From contig NW_020825377.1 in assembly GCF_003286085.1 (NCBI RefSeq), positions 1-64,000 of the forward strand: a DNA stretch of 64,000 bases, in the 5' to 3' direction. Of this stretch, positions 27,529 to 39,256 are shown piece by piece. The stretch comes from Drosophila persimilis (lineage: Eukaryota; Arthropoda; Insecta; Diptera; Drosophilidae). The notes beneath the pieces were generated by a model that was not told where the DNA came from, did no database searches, and worked only from the letters and a program-made list of their open reading frames with translations. The number at the start of each line of letters is the position of its first letter. The stretch's first letter is position 1. The position numbers and the translations under genes are program-made.

Positions 27529-27938
27529 CTATGGTATGTCTGGTGGCGTTTTCAGAGCGTTTTTAAAGATTGTCTTATTTTCTGCGCTAGTTTCCAGATT
27601 TAGTTTACTTACTATAACATTGGACTTAATTTCTAGTTCCTCTATGAACTTACGAATACTCCCATTGAATTTGGTATCGTGTAATTGTTGTAGTAGCGTC
27701 TCGTATGGAGTGTGGTTGTTGAATTTGCTGATTAGGGCTTCCTTTAGATCACTCCAGGTGTTGGGTTGAAGGCTCTGTGATAAAAGTTGTGCTCGTCCGC
27801 ACAGTTGACCCTCTGTTGGGTACAATCCGGAGATGTACTCAATCCTGCTTATGAACGAACTTAGACGTTCTTGGCATCCGTCGTATTTGCCTGATTGACT
27901 TCAAGGCTTGGTTCAGGTGTGTTTCTGTTAGCGGCATG
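27529..27938 (-). pseudogene. Gypsy copy 1 gag, N-terminal part
   Basis: The probable start is the ATG at about 27938, but a frameshift occurs before the open part (27825-27529). That part has the gag core seen in copy 2, with WSDLKEALISKFNNHTPYE and GSIRKFIEELEIK. Copy 2 carries the homologous LRKFIEELEIKA. Confidence 0.75.
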
Positions 27939-28702
27939 TTGATTTCTTTTTATTTTTTTATTTTTTTCTAATATTAATTGAGTTTGAATCGTGTGTAGAT
28001 TCTTTGGCGGATCTCTTTAGTATTAGCGTTACTTTTTCTCTGATCACTGTTGGTTATTACGTACTGTAACTGTCACTTAAACTTAGTGTACATTGATTAG
28101 TTATTTCCCCGACGATGACCGAGGTCCGATGTCTTGAATGGAATTAACTTTTGTTGAATTCTCCGACGGTGTCGCGATTGACGTTTGTCTTGAACTGAAC
28201 TTATTTGCCTTCTTAAATGTAGACTATTTATATCATGATGCTCGGCTTGGGATTCGGATTTGGATTCGGAGGCGTTGGCTTTGACATCGGCTTCGGAGAT
28301 GGAGTACGTGACTCGATCGATATGTGGGAAAGGCGGCTTTTGATGAAAGGCTTCTGCTGCGTATGATCGGTGTTGCATTACTTGGGGGTGGTTGAGAATA
28401 GGGCCTCTGATTGGTCAGCTACGATGGCGTGGTTCTTGAGAATCGATTAGTAATTGATCTCTGAAGAGTGGCGTGATTCTAGTGCGGCTGGATTTTAGTG
28501 CGGCTGGATTCTAGTGCGGCATCTATTGTTTTATGTTAGCTTAGCAATCGGCTACGTGTGGTCCATTTCGAGCGTGGGATTGTTTATGGGGGTTCGAAGC
28601 TGAGGGTGTCGGATTGTTTATAGTATTGTGGGTGCAGGGTAATAGACATAGACCAGGGTATGCGGAGCATGGACTATAGATATGTCACTATATATATATA
28701 AA

Positions 28703-30897
28703 AACGACGGGGAATATACCCGATACTAAGTCAGTATGGCTCCCATCCGGCAGACGCCGCTAATATTAAACGACACGATAAAGAGTGCGTGCGAGAGAGA
28801 CAGAAAATCAGTCTGAGCGTGACGTCGGGCGCTGCGTAGCCACTGAAAATTGTTATACCCGATACTCAAAATGAGTATTGGGGTATATTAGATTTGTGGT
28901 AAAAGTGGATGTGTGTAACGTCCAGAAGGAATCGTTTCCGACCCTATAAAGTATATATATTCTTGATCAGCATCAATAGCCGAGTCGATTGAGCCCTGTC
29001 TGTCTGTCCGTCCGTCCGTCTGTCCGTCTGTCCGTCTGTCCGTCCCCTTCAGCGCCTAATGCTCAAAGACTATAAGAGCTAGAGCAACGATGTTTTGGAT
29101 CCAGACTTCTGTAATATGTCACTGCTCCAAAAATATTTCAAAACTTTGCCCCGCCCACTTCCGCCCCCATAAAGGGCGAAAATCTGTGGCATCCACAATT
29201 TCGACGATACGAGAAAACTAAAAACGCAGAATCGTAGAAGATGACTATATCTTCTAGAGTGCAAAATCTGAACCAGATCGTATAATTATTACAGCCAGAA
29301 TCACGAAAACAATTTCACTTTTTCTCGCTCTGTCTCACTCTAACACACAGGTTTCATGGTCGGTTTTGCCAATTGCAAAATATGAGTTCAAGGATCTCAG
29401 AACCTATAAAAGCCAGAGCAACCAAATTTGGTATCCACACTCCTGTGATATCGGACCTTGACCGTTTCCTGTCCAAATTTCGCCACACCCCCTTCCGCCC
29501 CCGCAAAGGACGAAAATCTGAGGCAACCACAAATCTCAGAGACTATTAAGGCTAGAGTAACCAAATTTGGTACACACACTCCTTTAAGATGTCACTATAA
29601 AACGTATATCTCAGAATTTCGCCCCACCCCCATCCGCCCCCACAAAGGACGAAAATCTGTTGCATCCACAATATTGCAGATTTGAGAAAACTAAAAACGC
29701 AGAATCATAGATAATGACCATATCTATCAGATTGCTGAATCTGGATCAGATCAGATAATTTTTGTAGCCAAAAGGAACAAATCAATTTGCATTGGCTACG
29801 CAGCGCCCGACGTCACGCTCAGGCTGATTTTCTGTCTCTCTCGCACGCACTCTTTGTCGTGTCGTTAAATATTAGCGGCGTCTGCCGGAGGAGAGCCATA
29901 CTGCCTTAGTATCGGGTATAACCGTAGAGTTGCGGTGTCCGCAGCAACTCACAACGTTCCCCCTCGTTTTTTTTTTCTTTTCGGCTATAAAAATTATCCG
30001 ATCTGATCCAAATTCAGCGACTGGATAGATATGGTCATTCTCTATGATTCTGCGTTTTTAGTTTTCTCGAATCTGCAATATTGTGGATGCAACAGATTCT
30101 CGTCCCTTGTGGGGGCGGAAGGGGGTGGGGCGAAATTCTGAGATATACGTTTTATAGTGAGATCTAACAGAAGTTCGGATACCAAATTTAGTTACTCTAG
30201 CCTTAATAGTCTCTGAGATTTGTGGCTGTCCCAGATTTTCGTCCTTTGCGTGGGCGGAAGGGGGTGTGGCGAAATTTTGACACAAAACGGTCAAGGTCCG
30301 ATATCACAGGAGTGTGGATACCAAATTTGATTGCTCTGGCTCTTATAGGATCTGAGATCCTTGAACTCATATTTTGCAATTGGCAAAACCGACCATGAAA
30401 CCTGTGTGTTAGAGAGAGACAGAGCGAGAAAGAATGAAATTGTTTTCTTGATTCTGGCTAAATTAAATATACGATCTGGTGCAGATTTTGCACTCTAGAA
30501 GATATAGTCATCTTCTACGATTCTGCGTTTTTAGTTTTCTCGTATCGTCGAAATTGTGGATGCCACAGATTTTCGCCCTTTGTGGAGGTGGAAGTGGGCG
30601 GGGCAAAGTTTTGAAATATTTTTGTAGTAGTGACATATCACAGAAGTCTGGATCCAAAACATCGTTGCTCTAGCACTTATAGTCTTTGAGCACTAGGCGC
30701 TGAAGGGGACGGACAGACGGACAGACGGACGGACGGACAGACGGACAGACAGACATGGCTCAATCGACTCGGCTATTGATGCTGAGCAAGAATATATATA
30801 CTTTATGGGGTCGGAAACGATTCCTTCTGGACGTTACACAAATCCACTTTTACCACAAATCTAATATACCCCAATACTCATTTTGAGTATCGGGTAT
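28703..30897 (-). mobile_element. DINE-1 copy E/G, reverse, split by copy F
   Basis: The arms (28703-28853 and 29969-30897) belong to one reverse element. E starts AACGACGGGGAA but lacks the hairpin segment that normally follows before TATACCCGATACT, so the 3' end carries an internal deletion. The arms rejoin in the CACTGAAAATTG / TTTTTCTTTTCGGCTATAAAAA region. G ends GAGTATCGGGTATA at 30897. Confidence 0.85.
28854..29968 (+). mobile_element. DINE-1 copy F, nested inside copy E/G
   Basis: This is a full forward copy from TATACCCGATACT to CCCCCTCGTT. It is nearly the same sequence as copies C, H and I. Confidence 0.88.
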
Positions 30898-31541
30898 AAA
30901 AATTATATAAGAAGGTATTCATTGTAATAATAATGTCTGTCTTTCCCACATGCCAGAATACTTACAAAATATCTATTTGGTTTCAGTAGGCTTTTCTATT
31001 TTCGTTAATATGGATTATTTATCATTGGATAACTATCGCGGTTTGGCAATATAAAATTGTAAATCCGAATAACTCAAGATGCCTAAAGTGAAAAGCAGGT
31101 TTGCATTGGTCGATCAATCCAAAATGAAATGAATTGGAACCGCAAAATCCTAAAACAATTCCTGTTTATTCTGATCACTGTACGGTATTGCATAACTGTC
31201 TCCGATACTCACAATTCTCTTTTTGGTCAACCAATCCGAATCAAATGAATTGCAGTTGCTAAATCCGAAAACCGAGTCTAAGTATAAATTTTGAAATCTT
31301 TAAACTTTATGCAATTTTTTTGCCAAAGGAAATGTGTCGCTGAAATTTTGATGTATTAACGGTTGAGCTTGTAGAACCAAGGCAAGATTTGCTTGTCTTA
31401 TTAAAATAAACGGCCTATATAGTAAGACACTATAAATCCAAATTTTAATATCGGCTCTGAATTGGTTTTAGATTCTAAGGCAAGTTGCCTGGCCCCACGT
31501 TGGGCGCCATAAATGTGTAGTGTACCAGAGTTTAAATAAAT
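30898..31541 (-). other. Orphan retroelement leader with tRNA-Lys primer site
   Basis: On the minus strand TGGCGCCCAACGTGGGGC (plus 31492-31509) matches the 3' end of Drosophila tRNA-Lys. The sequence downstream on that strand (to 30898) would be the untranslated leader of an LTR retroelement. The LTR expected to its right is replaced by Gypsy copy 2, which starts at 31542. No coding sequence is seen, so the remaining element is lost. Confidence 0.55.
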
Positions 31542-32134
31542 AGTGACATATCCAGAATTCCCCACATCCCATACACATTATGTTTATGTACAATTCATCC
31601 ACCCCATCCACACAAGTAACAGGACCCCACTCAAGAATCAATAACTGTTTCTTCCCATACTCCAAGCTAGGGCCCCCCATAATATAAACAATGGACCCAT
31701 TGTTTCATCAACATTAGAATCACGCCACTCTCGAGAAATCGATTCTTTAGAATCACGCCACTCATGAGGACCAATCAAAGCTAGACATAAAACCAAGGAG
31801 TATCACATTCCTAACTCCGTCATGTAATGCAACACCGATCGCCAGCAGTGGATGCCTTTCATCAAAGCCGACGCATCCCCAAATATCAATCCAGGCACGT
31901 ACGCCACCGACACGAAGATGCAGCCGAGGAAAGCAACGCCCGAAGCCAGAGTCGGGAGTTCCAAGAGAAGGGCTCATGGAAACTAGCCAGCAGCAGAGAG
32001 ATCAGTTCCGTTTGAGACACGCAGACCCAAAGTCAAGTCGGGGAATTCATTTAAATCTTGTGACATAAAGATATTTAAGTTTGTAAAATAAAAGTATTTT
32101 TTTAAAACTTAAAATCGAGTTGCGGATATTTAAC
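31542..32134 (+). repeat. Gypsy copy 2 5' LTR
   Basis: The LTR is ~590 bp and starts AGTGACATA, like 17.6/297 LTRs. It contains an ATGCAACACCGATC segment shared with copy 1 (minus, ~28365-28378). It ends in ATATTTAAC before the primer site. Confidence 0.75.
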
Positions 32135-32153
32135 TGGCGCAGTCGGTAGGATT
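32135..32153 (+). promoter_or_regulatory. Primer binding site, tRNA-Ser
   Basis: TGGCGCAGTCGGTAGGATT is complementary to the 3' end of Drosophila tRNA-Ser (ATCCTACCGACTGCGCCA), as in 17.6/297-group elements; from remembered tRNA sequence. Confidence 0.75.
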
Positions 32154-32174
32154 TCGTTTAAAATTAACTCCTAT

Positions 32175-33030
32175 ATGTCGATCCGACAAATACCTGCCTA
32201 TGACGGTTCATCTGGACAGCTAAGCTCATTTATCAAACGAATCGAATATGTATGCGGATTATATCCAACTGAAGATCTTCGCCAACAAAGGATCCTATTT
32301 GGAGCGACCGAGATCCAACTGTCAGGAGAGGTACAACGCATATCGCAAATGATACAACCCAACACGTGGCTCGAACTGAAGACGGCGCTGATCAACGAGT
32401 TCAAAAATCACACACCATATGAAGAACTCTTACGACAACTATACACCACCAGATTCAACGGCAGTCTTCGTAAGTTTATAGAAGAATTAGAGATAAAAGC
32501 ATTATTAATAAACAATAAGCTAAACTTAGAAAACATACCAGAAAATAATGTCATTTATAAAAACGCTTTGAACAACACAATTACAACACATTACTCGAAA
32601 ACTTCCTGACAGAATGTTCATGACCTTAGCAAGAAAAGATATTACCACATTGTCTAATCTTAAGAAGGCAGCACAAGAAGAAGGATTGTACGAAGCTAGT
32701 ACAATAGATTCAGGTACAAATAAAGATCAATCGAAATCGTCTCAATCAAATCGAAAGAATGTTGGAAACTATTATCCAAATTATAATACTACTAACTATC
32801 ACAATCAAACTCAGAGTTCATCTGCAACAGGTCAGACTAATCGAACAAATCAAAATCAAAATTCCCAAAATCCTAGATTATACAATGAGTTCAAAAATTC
32901 CTTGAATCAAGGTAGGGCTCAGAATCCATTCAATCAGCAAATATCTCAAAACCAAGCTAGTGGGAGTGGACCCAACCAACCTACTAAAAGAGGGGGGAGA
33001 GCCAGAGTGGCCAAACGAAGATGGACGTAA
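32175..33030 (+). pseudogene. Gypsy copy 2 gag, frameshifted
   Basis: The first frame (32175-32609) opens MSIRQIPAYDG and holds the gag core. The frame shifts near 32600, and 32614-33030 encodes the Asn/Gln/Ser-rich nucleocapsid-like tail (NRKNVGNYYPNY). No zinc knuckle is present, as is usual for this Gypsy subgroup. The last part overlaps the pro-pol frame, normal for a programmed frameshift. Confidence 0.8.
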
Positions 33031-33826
33031 ATTTTCATCAAGCCGCCTCGGAAGAAACCGAGGAGGACCCTATATAAACATTACCATTAATAAAAGAATA
33101 TTAAGGTGTATCGCTGACTCGGGATCATCGATCAACATCATGAAAGAAAATTATACAGATTCCGAGATAAAAGACGATAACCTTACGGTCCATACCATCA
33201 ATGGACCTGTCCGTTTAACTAAGAGTATAATGAGGAATGCGAACAAAACATGTCCGTCCGAACAAAAGTTCTACATACATAACTTTTCCGAAAATTATGA
33301 TATTTTATTAGGAAGAGAATACTTGATGACAAGTAAAGCCGTCATCGATTACAGAAATGACACTGTAACACTAGGAGCTAGGTCGTACCTAATCATTCAG
33401 AGTGGAGAAGCTATTGAAGCCGGCAAGACCGCACAGAAGTGCACTGATCCCTCTACAAAAGAAGAGAAGATCGCACCTAAGTGCCTTGACCCATCTCCAG
33501 AGGGAGATCAATACTTCGATTCCTCTCTAGACAGTGAATTAAGGGAATGTAATCAATTAAGATTGGAACACTTAAACGACGAAGAGAGGGAAGAGTTAAA
33601 GAAGGTCTTATATGAGTTTAAGGATGTGCAGTACAGAGAAGGTGACAATTTGACTTTCACAAGTACAATCAAGCACGAGATCAAAACTCAACATGAAGAC
33701 CCGGTCTACAGACGACCATACAAATATGCCCAGATACATGATCAGGAGGTAAACCAGCAAATCAAAGTTATGATCAGGCAGGGAATAAGGACAAATTCCC
33801 AACTCCACGAATGGATGAAATCCTAG
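32960..33826 (+). pseudogene. Gypsy copy 2 protease and start of RT
   Basis: The aspartic protease motif is CIADSGSSINIM (~33110-33145), followed by a protease C-terminal ILLGREYLM. The start of RT ([19 protein letters not shown]) ends abruptly after MIRQGI. About 40 codons of the RT fingers are deleted, and the frame is lost at ~33786. Confidence 0.8.
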
Positions 33827-34693
33827 ACAAACTAGGTAAATGTCAGTATTTTACGACAATCGATTTAGCAAAAGGTTTCCATCAAATACCCATGGAACCT
33901 AGCTCAATCCCCAAAACTGCGTTCTCCACTAAGCATGGACATTACGAGTTCACTCGTATGCCCTTTGGGCTAACCACTGCCCCAGCTACCTTCCAAAGAT
34001 GTATGAACAATCTGCTAGAAGAGTTAATCTTCAAAGATTGCTTTGTATACTTAGATGACATCATTATATTTTCCACTTCATTGGAAGAACACTTGTTGTC
34101 ACTAAGGAGAGTATTTGGAAAGTTGAGAGACGCCAACTTGAAGCTACAAACGGATAAATGTGAATTCATGAAAAAGGAAACTGAATTCCTAGGTCATGTA
34201 GTCACTACTGAAGGAATAGTACCAAATCCAGGCAAAATCTCTGCCATTGTCAAATTTCCAATACCAGAAACGACTAAACAAATAAAGTCATTCTTAGGTC
34301 TGTGCGGGTTCTACAGGAAATTCATTCCTAATTTTGCAAACATAGCAAAACCCATGACACTCAAACTAAAGAAAGGAGCTGTCATAGACCCCAAGGAAGA
34401 AAAGTACGTCGAGGCATTTGAGAGACTAAAAGTACTCATCACCTCAGACCCTATCCTTGCGTTCCCAGACTTTGACAAAATGTTCACGGTAACAACCGAT
34501 GCAAGTAACATTGCATTAGGAGCAGTGTTGTCGCAAGACCACAAACCAATTTGCAATGCAAGTAGAACCTTAAAGGAACATGAAATCAATTATTCAGCAA
34601 TAGAAAAGGAATTACTAGCTATAGTTTGGGCAACTAAGTATTTCAGATCATACCTGTTTGGTAGAACATTTGAGATATCAAGTGATCATAAAG
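33790..34693 (+). pseudogene. Gypsy copy 2 reverse transcriptase and partial RNase H
   Basis: RT resumes with [10 protein letters not shown]. Palm motifs [10 protein letters not shown] and FVYLDDIII are intact, then [10 protein letters not shown] and the RNase H motifs [16 protein letters not shown] and [13 protein letters not shown]. Sequence ends at the SSDHK position, where BEL element 2 joins. Confidence 0.85.
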
Positions 34694-34695
34694 AG

Positions 34696-35004
34696 TGATC
34701 ATTTTAGAATAGTTTTTCTAAATAACAATACCGAAAGTTCTTGGGTGACTGCAATTTTTTATTTAATACGACGAAAGAAAAGGGGTGCGTGCGTTCGATT
34801 TCAGGGGTTTTTCTCGACTTCTTTTCAATATATTCAAACAATTTCTTCTAAGCCTACCTTACCTACGGTGGCAAAGCGGGGCGAATTCGCCAAGAGCGAG
34901 AGAACGAGCTTTTATTGCGCTCCCGCTTTGCCCTAGCCTAACTTACACTAGACTTCATGAAATACTATCCTAATAACAATTATTAATATTCAAATGACGC
35001 TACA
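34696..35004 (-). repeat. BEL element 2, 3' LTR
   Basis: It matches 49913-50218 nearly base for base. The outer end differs (TGATCATTTTAG here, TGAAATTTTAG there). It starts TGTAGCGTCATTTG on the minus strand. Confidence 0.88.
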
Positions 35005-36343
35005 CCGGCCCCGTTGAAGGCATGGAAGGCTTCAAACCATTGGCAGAAGCGCCAATTTGTGTATCGGCCTCCTGAACGTGGCTCCGCTGCTCGTCCTTAG
35101 CTCGACCACTCTGACCCTTCCGTCCTGCCCGGCGGTTGTTCCGACCACCCTTCCTAGGAGCCACTGTTGAGGGGGCAGGTTGTCCTCGGCGACGATTACT
35201 AGGTCGCCTTCCTTTATGTTTGGCTCCTCCTGGTGCCACTTGCATCTGATTTGTAATCCCAGCACATACTCCCGGGACCATCGCTGCCAGAACATTTGCC
35301 TGGCTGACGAGACAAGCCGCCATCGCTTTAAGCAGCTCAGACCCTCCTGGTCCGGGGGTCCTGGGTGCTGGGGGTGCGATGAGCGGCCCGCCTGTCAGCA
35401 GGTGCCCGGGAGTCAGCGCGTCTCCGTCGCTTGGGTCTGGGCTTAGGGGTCCTAGCGGGCGCGAGTTGAGCACCGCCTCGATCCCGACCAGCACGGTCTC
35501 CAGCTCCTCTGCGGTGAGGAGAGCGCTTCCGATGGCGCGTAGGAGTAGGCCCTTGGCAGACTTCACACCGGCCTCCCAAAGTCCGCCCATGTGCGGTGCT
35601 CGAGGCGGTATGAAGGCAAACTCGCACCCGCTTCTTGACGCAAATTCGCGTATTGCGTCCGCTTCCGCCTCCATCTTCCTCCGCAGTTCGCTGAAGTGGC
35701 GACTTGCTCCGACGAAATTTGTCGCGTTGTCGCAGTTCACGCGTTGCGGACATCCTCGACGACCGACGAACCTTTGGAATGCCAACAAGAAGGAATTAGT
35801 CGTCAAATCGGAGACAATTTCTAAATGAACCGCCTTGGACGCAAAACAGACAAATAACGCTATGTAGGACTTATAAGGGGGCCTTCCACGAATTTTCAGA
35901 GTCGTATAGACTGGGCCACAAAAATCAACGCCACATACTGAAAATGGGCGGAGAGCACGGAGCCGGTCTGCGGGTAAGTTGCCCATCATTTGGGTCTGGA
36001 GTAGCGGCTTGCATTTAAAGCAACGAATACACGACCTAACTGTCGCCCTGCAGACCGCCTGAGCATTCACTATCCAAATGCGCTGTCTAAGGATACTCAC
36101 GAGTGCTCGTGGGCCGGCATGAAAATTCGTTTGATGCAGATAGCGAACGTATGTCTGCACAAACTGCGAGCGTTTTGTCAATAACAAGGGAAACTTGGCA
36201 TTATATGACATAGGAGCGTTAACTAGTTGCCCCCCAACTCGCAACAACGAAAAAGAGCACCATGTCCCAGCCTCTTCATGGGTGAAGGGATTCAAGCGCT
36301 GAAGACTGGGGCCTAACTTGGTGCCTTTACGAACCCTTTCAAT
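35005..36343 (-). pseudogene. BEL element 2 integrase and C-terminal domain
   Basis: The integrase zinc region includes [21 protein letters not shown] and CIRCFKCKP. Catalytic D, D and E lie in [19 protein letters not shown] and [12 protein letters not shown]. After [11 protein letters not shown] the frame shifts near 35340. The DUF5641-like tail ([21 protein letters not shown]) continues in another frame to 35032. The upstream side reads on in phase to the Gypsy X target site at 36344-36347. Confidence 0.88.
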
Positions 36344-36347
36344 ATCT

Positions 36348-36795
36348 TGTAAAATGAAATGTTCAAATCCTTTTCGTTGGATCGTTGGGGCTCAACCCTC
36401 CGATCTGTTTTATTGTGATTTCTGTTCTGTCTTTTACAATTGTGGTTTGGGCTTTTGTAAGCCAAAAGCCGCGGAGCTGCGCTGCCAGTGACGCCGGCAG
36501 CGGAGCGGCAGAACTATGTGTTCTTATCTCTTATATGTTAATATGTATATGCTCAGCGCTGTTGGCAGCGAGAGCGCGAGGGAAGATATATGTGTGTATG
36601 CATGTATATTAGTGCCGTCAAGTCATGGGAACATGCTGACGCTGCACTTGATACGATCACCCAGAATGTCTGGGACTTTATTGTTACGAAAACACTGAAA
36701 CAAAGTGTTACAGTGTGTATTCTTTAAGTACCGTCGGTACAGTGGGTATTCGAAATAATGAATACTTTACTTTACTTTAATATGAGCATACTACA
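36348..36795 (-). repeat. Element X 3' LTR
   Basis: This 448-bp LTR lacks a ~29-bp segment (present at ~45181-45209 in the other LTR). Few other differences were noticed. Confidence 0.9.
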
Positions 36796-36808
36796 TCTCC
36801 CTCCTTTT
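36796..36808 (-). promoter_or_regulatory. Polypurine tract of element X
   Basis: Minus-strand AAAAGGAGGGAGA lies immediately next to the 3' LTR, the plus-strand primer position for reverse transcription. Confidence 0.7.
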
Positions 36809-37047
36809 GAAAAATAACGTAATATAATGAAGTTATTTTATTTTTAGGTTTTACTATATATGTATACGAGTTATGTATTCTTAAAAAGACAATTTATATA
36901 TATAAATTTTTTTTTTTTTCTTTTTAGTCAATTATTAGAATATTGAACTTTAATTAATATTGATAAAATTTAAAAGTTATTTGAATATAAATGCAGAGTA
37001 GTATATTTTTATGGTTTATATTTATGTATGGCCATACTAAAAAATTA
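36809..37047 (-). other. 3' untranslated part of element X
   Basis: AT-rich sequence between the end of integrase and the polypurine tract. No ORF is seen, so no envelope gene is present. Confidence 0.5.
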
Positions 37048-38371
37048 TTAATAATTGCAAATCTTTAACCTATCCTTATGTACTTTCTGAGTTTTGTTTT
37101 TATTATCGGAGATTATGACGTTATCTCTTTCTCCGATACTTTCTACTCTATATGGTCCTATATATTTAAAATCTAGCTTATGTACTGTTTCATTTTTCAA
37201 TAAAACTTTATCTCCTACAGCTAAATTTAAATCTTTTAACTTTAAGTCAGACCTGTTTATTTTTAATTTTATGCTCCTCGAGCATAATCCTTGCTCGTTT
37301 ATATGCTATTTCTAATCTATATTTACTCTCTTTAGTGTAATCATCTATGTTATATAGAGGTGCTATTCTATCTATAGTATTAAATTGAACTGGTAAGTTT
37401 GAAGTCTTACCGAAAACTAGCTCATATGGACAATAATCATGTGCCATAGAGGGGGTTGTATTAAAACAATATACGAAGTATTGCAGCCATACATCCCAAT
37501 CTGATTTGTCAGCTGAGATGTATGAGCGTATGAACTCGTTAAATGTTCTGTGGCTTCGCTCCACGGTTCCTACAGTCTGGTGATGATGTGCAGTAGAAGT
37601 TATGTTTTTGATGTTTAGATTTTTACATAAGTCTTCAATTATTGAATTTTTATATTCTGTTCCCATGTCCGTAATGAACGTCTTCATTGGACCGTACTTT
37701 AGAATAAAATTTTCAAAAATAGCTTTAGCTACTGTATTTGCACTTTTGTTTCTAATAGGTATGGCAACAAGGTATTTTGTCAGGTCACATATTAAGGTGA
37801 CTGCATATTCATTTCCTTGTTCTGATTTAGGAAGTGGACCGATCGTATCCACTATTACCCTATCAAAAGCCATGTATGGTGTTTCTGTAATAGTCAATGG
37901 AGTTATTGTGTGCTTGGTTACTTTAGCTTTTTGGCATTTTGGACATTTTCGTATGTAATTGGTTATTTCTTTAGTCATACCTTTCCAAAAATAATGTCTT
38001 TTGACCTTGGCCAAGGTTTTTGTTATGCCTGTATGTCCTCCTTGTATGGGATCATCATGTAATGTAGACAGTATTGCTTCTTTTTCTTTTTCATTTTTAA
38101 TTAGGGTCACCGGGTTGAGTAGCGCTACTCTTATTGTTCGTAATATTTTATTGCCCATATTTTTAAAATTATCTATTGAAATGTATTCAAAGATATTTTC
38201 CCACGGTGCCACTTTGAGTTGGCTGATTTTTTGTTTACCGGCTTGCGTTTCAAGCCTTTGGAAAAACTGACCTAAGTCAAGGGTTCCATTAGTATACAAA
38301 TCGCTAACATCATATCTTGCAGTAATTTTTTTTCCATGTTTGAAAAAACATAAATTATTATTTACATGCAA
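37048..38371 (-). pseudogene. Element X integrase
   Basis: The HHCC zinc domain is HDDPIQGGHTGITKTLAKV...CPKCQKAK. The catalytic triad is in VIVDTIGPL, FITDMGTEYKN and VERSHRTFNEF. A frameshift near 37248 moves the C-terminal domain (VGDKVLLKNETVHKLDFKY) into another frame that ends at TAA 37048-37050. A second frameshift near 38368 separates it from RNase H. It is typical of the mdg1/412 lineage. Confidence 0.85.
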
Positions 38372-39256
38372 GGGACTACTTTACGTACTTCGTCATTGTT
38401 GATGACTTCATATACGTTGGGCTTTGAAGCTTTTGTTAGAGATTGCCTAGGCAATTCTATTTTTTCTTTTCCTGCGCAGGATTTCTGTCTACTCTGTTGC
38501 CTGGTAGTGACTTTCAGGACTTTATTTGTTTTTTGTATGTTTTTCAGGTCTGTGATGGTTATTCTTGATAACGCATCTGCTACATGATTATCTTTACCCT
38601 TTAGATACTCGACTGTAAAGTCGTATTCTTCTAATTCGAGCCGCATGCGTGTGAGTTTTGAGCTAGGATTGACCATTGAAAATAGGTATGTTAGTGGTCT
38701 GTGATCCGTTTTTACTGTAAAGTGTTTACCATAGATATATGGTCGAAAATGGGTAATTGCCCAATGAATTGCTGCTAATTCCTGTTCTGTAGTACTTTTG
38801 TTACTTTCACCTTTTGTGAATGAACGTGATGCATATGCTAATGGGAGTTGGAGTCCGTTATGGTTTTGAGTTAAAACCGCTCCACATGCTTGTTTACTAG
38901 CATCGGTGATTATGCAAAATTCTTTCTGAAAATCTGGGTACTGTAACAGAGTGGGTTCCATAAGTTTATCTTTTAAATATTGGAATGCATTTTGACATTC
39001 AGTTGACCACTCAAAGGGGACATTCTTTTTACATAATCTAGTTATGTGCCGGGAATAGTCGGCGAAGTTTTTAATAAAACGTCTATAATAATTGCAAAAT
39101 GCAATAAATCGTCTAGCGCTGTCCGCATCATGTGGGACTGGATAGTTTTTGATGACGTCATATTTCTTGTCATCTGGCAAGATTCCTTTATCTGTGCATT
39201 TATGACCAAGAAAGGTCACTTCATGCATAAAAAATGAACATTTTTGTGGATGTAAT
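38362..39256 (-). pseudogene. Element X RT thumb and RNase H
   Basis: FLGHKCTDKGIL and FCNYYRRFIKNFADYS are the connection after RT. RNase H motifs are FCIITDASKQACGAVLTQN, STTEQELAAIHWAI and [12 protein letters not shown]. The upstream side is cut by DINE-1 copy H at 39257, and the frame continues in phase on the far side at 40364. Confidence 0.88.

Larger units (their letters stand above)
25078..28689 (-). mobile_element. Defective Gypsy-class (17.6/297-like) element, copy 1
   Basis: On the minus strand the LTR begins AGTGACATATC at 28689 within a TATATATA target, followed by gag, a remnant protease, reverse transcriptase and RNase H down to 25078. The same family occurs in plus orientation at 31542-34693. 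No integrase or 3' LTR is seen, so the element is truncated. Its U3 contains an 18-bp repeat (CTAGTGCGGCTGGATT type) near 28475-28520. Confidence 0.85.
31542..34693 (+). mobile_element. Defective Gypsy-class (17.6/297-like) element, copy 2
   Basis: The 5' LTR starts AGTGACATATCC at 31542 and ends near 32134, followed directly by a tRNA-Ser primer site. Gag, protease, RT and part of RNase H follow. The element stops in RNase H at ~34693, where BEL element 2 begins, so integrase and the 3' LTR are missing. It is the same family as copy 1, in opposite orientation. Confidence 0.87.

Noticed and set aside
34658-34973. ORFs of 62-92 codons across the BEL element 2 LTR
   Set aside because: They lie in the LTR and recur at 49953-50187; their frame crosses an element junction.
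36385-36698. ORF of 75 codons starting [17 protein letters not shown], resembling a membrane protein
   Set aside because: It lies wholly within the element X LTR and recurs in the other LTR at 44915; no coding evidence.
36796-37047. Envelope gene of element X
   Set aside because: Only ~240 AT-rich bases lie between integrase and the polypurine tract; there is no room for one.
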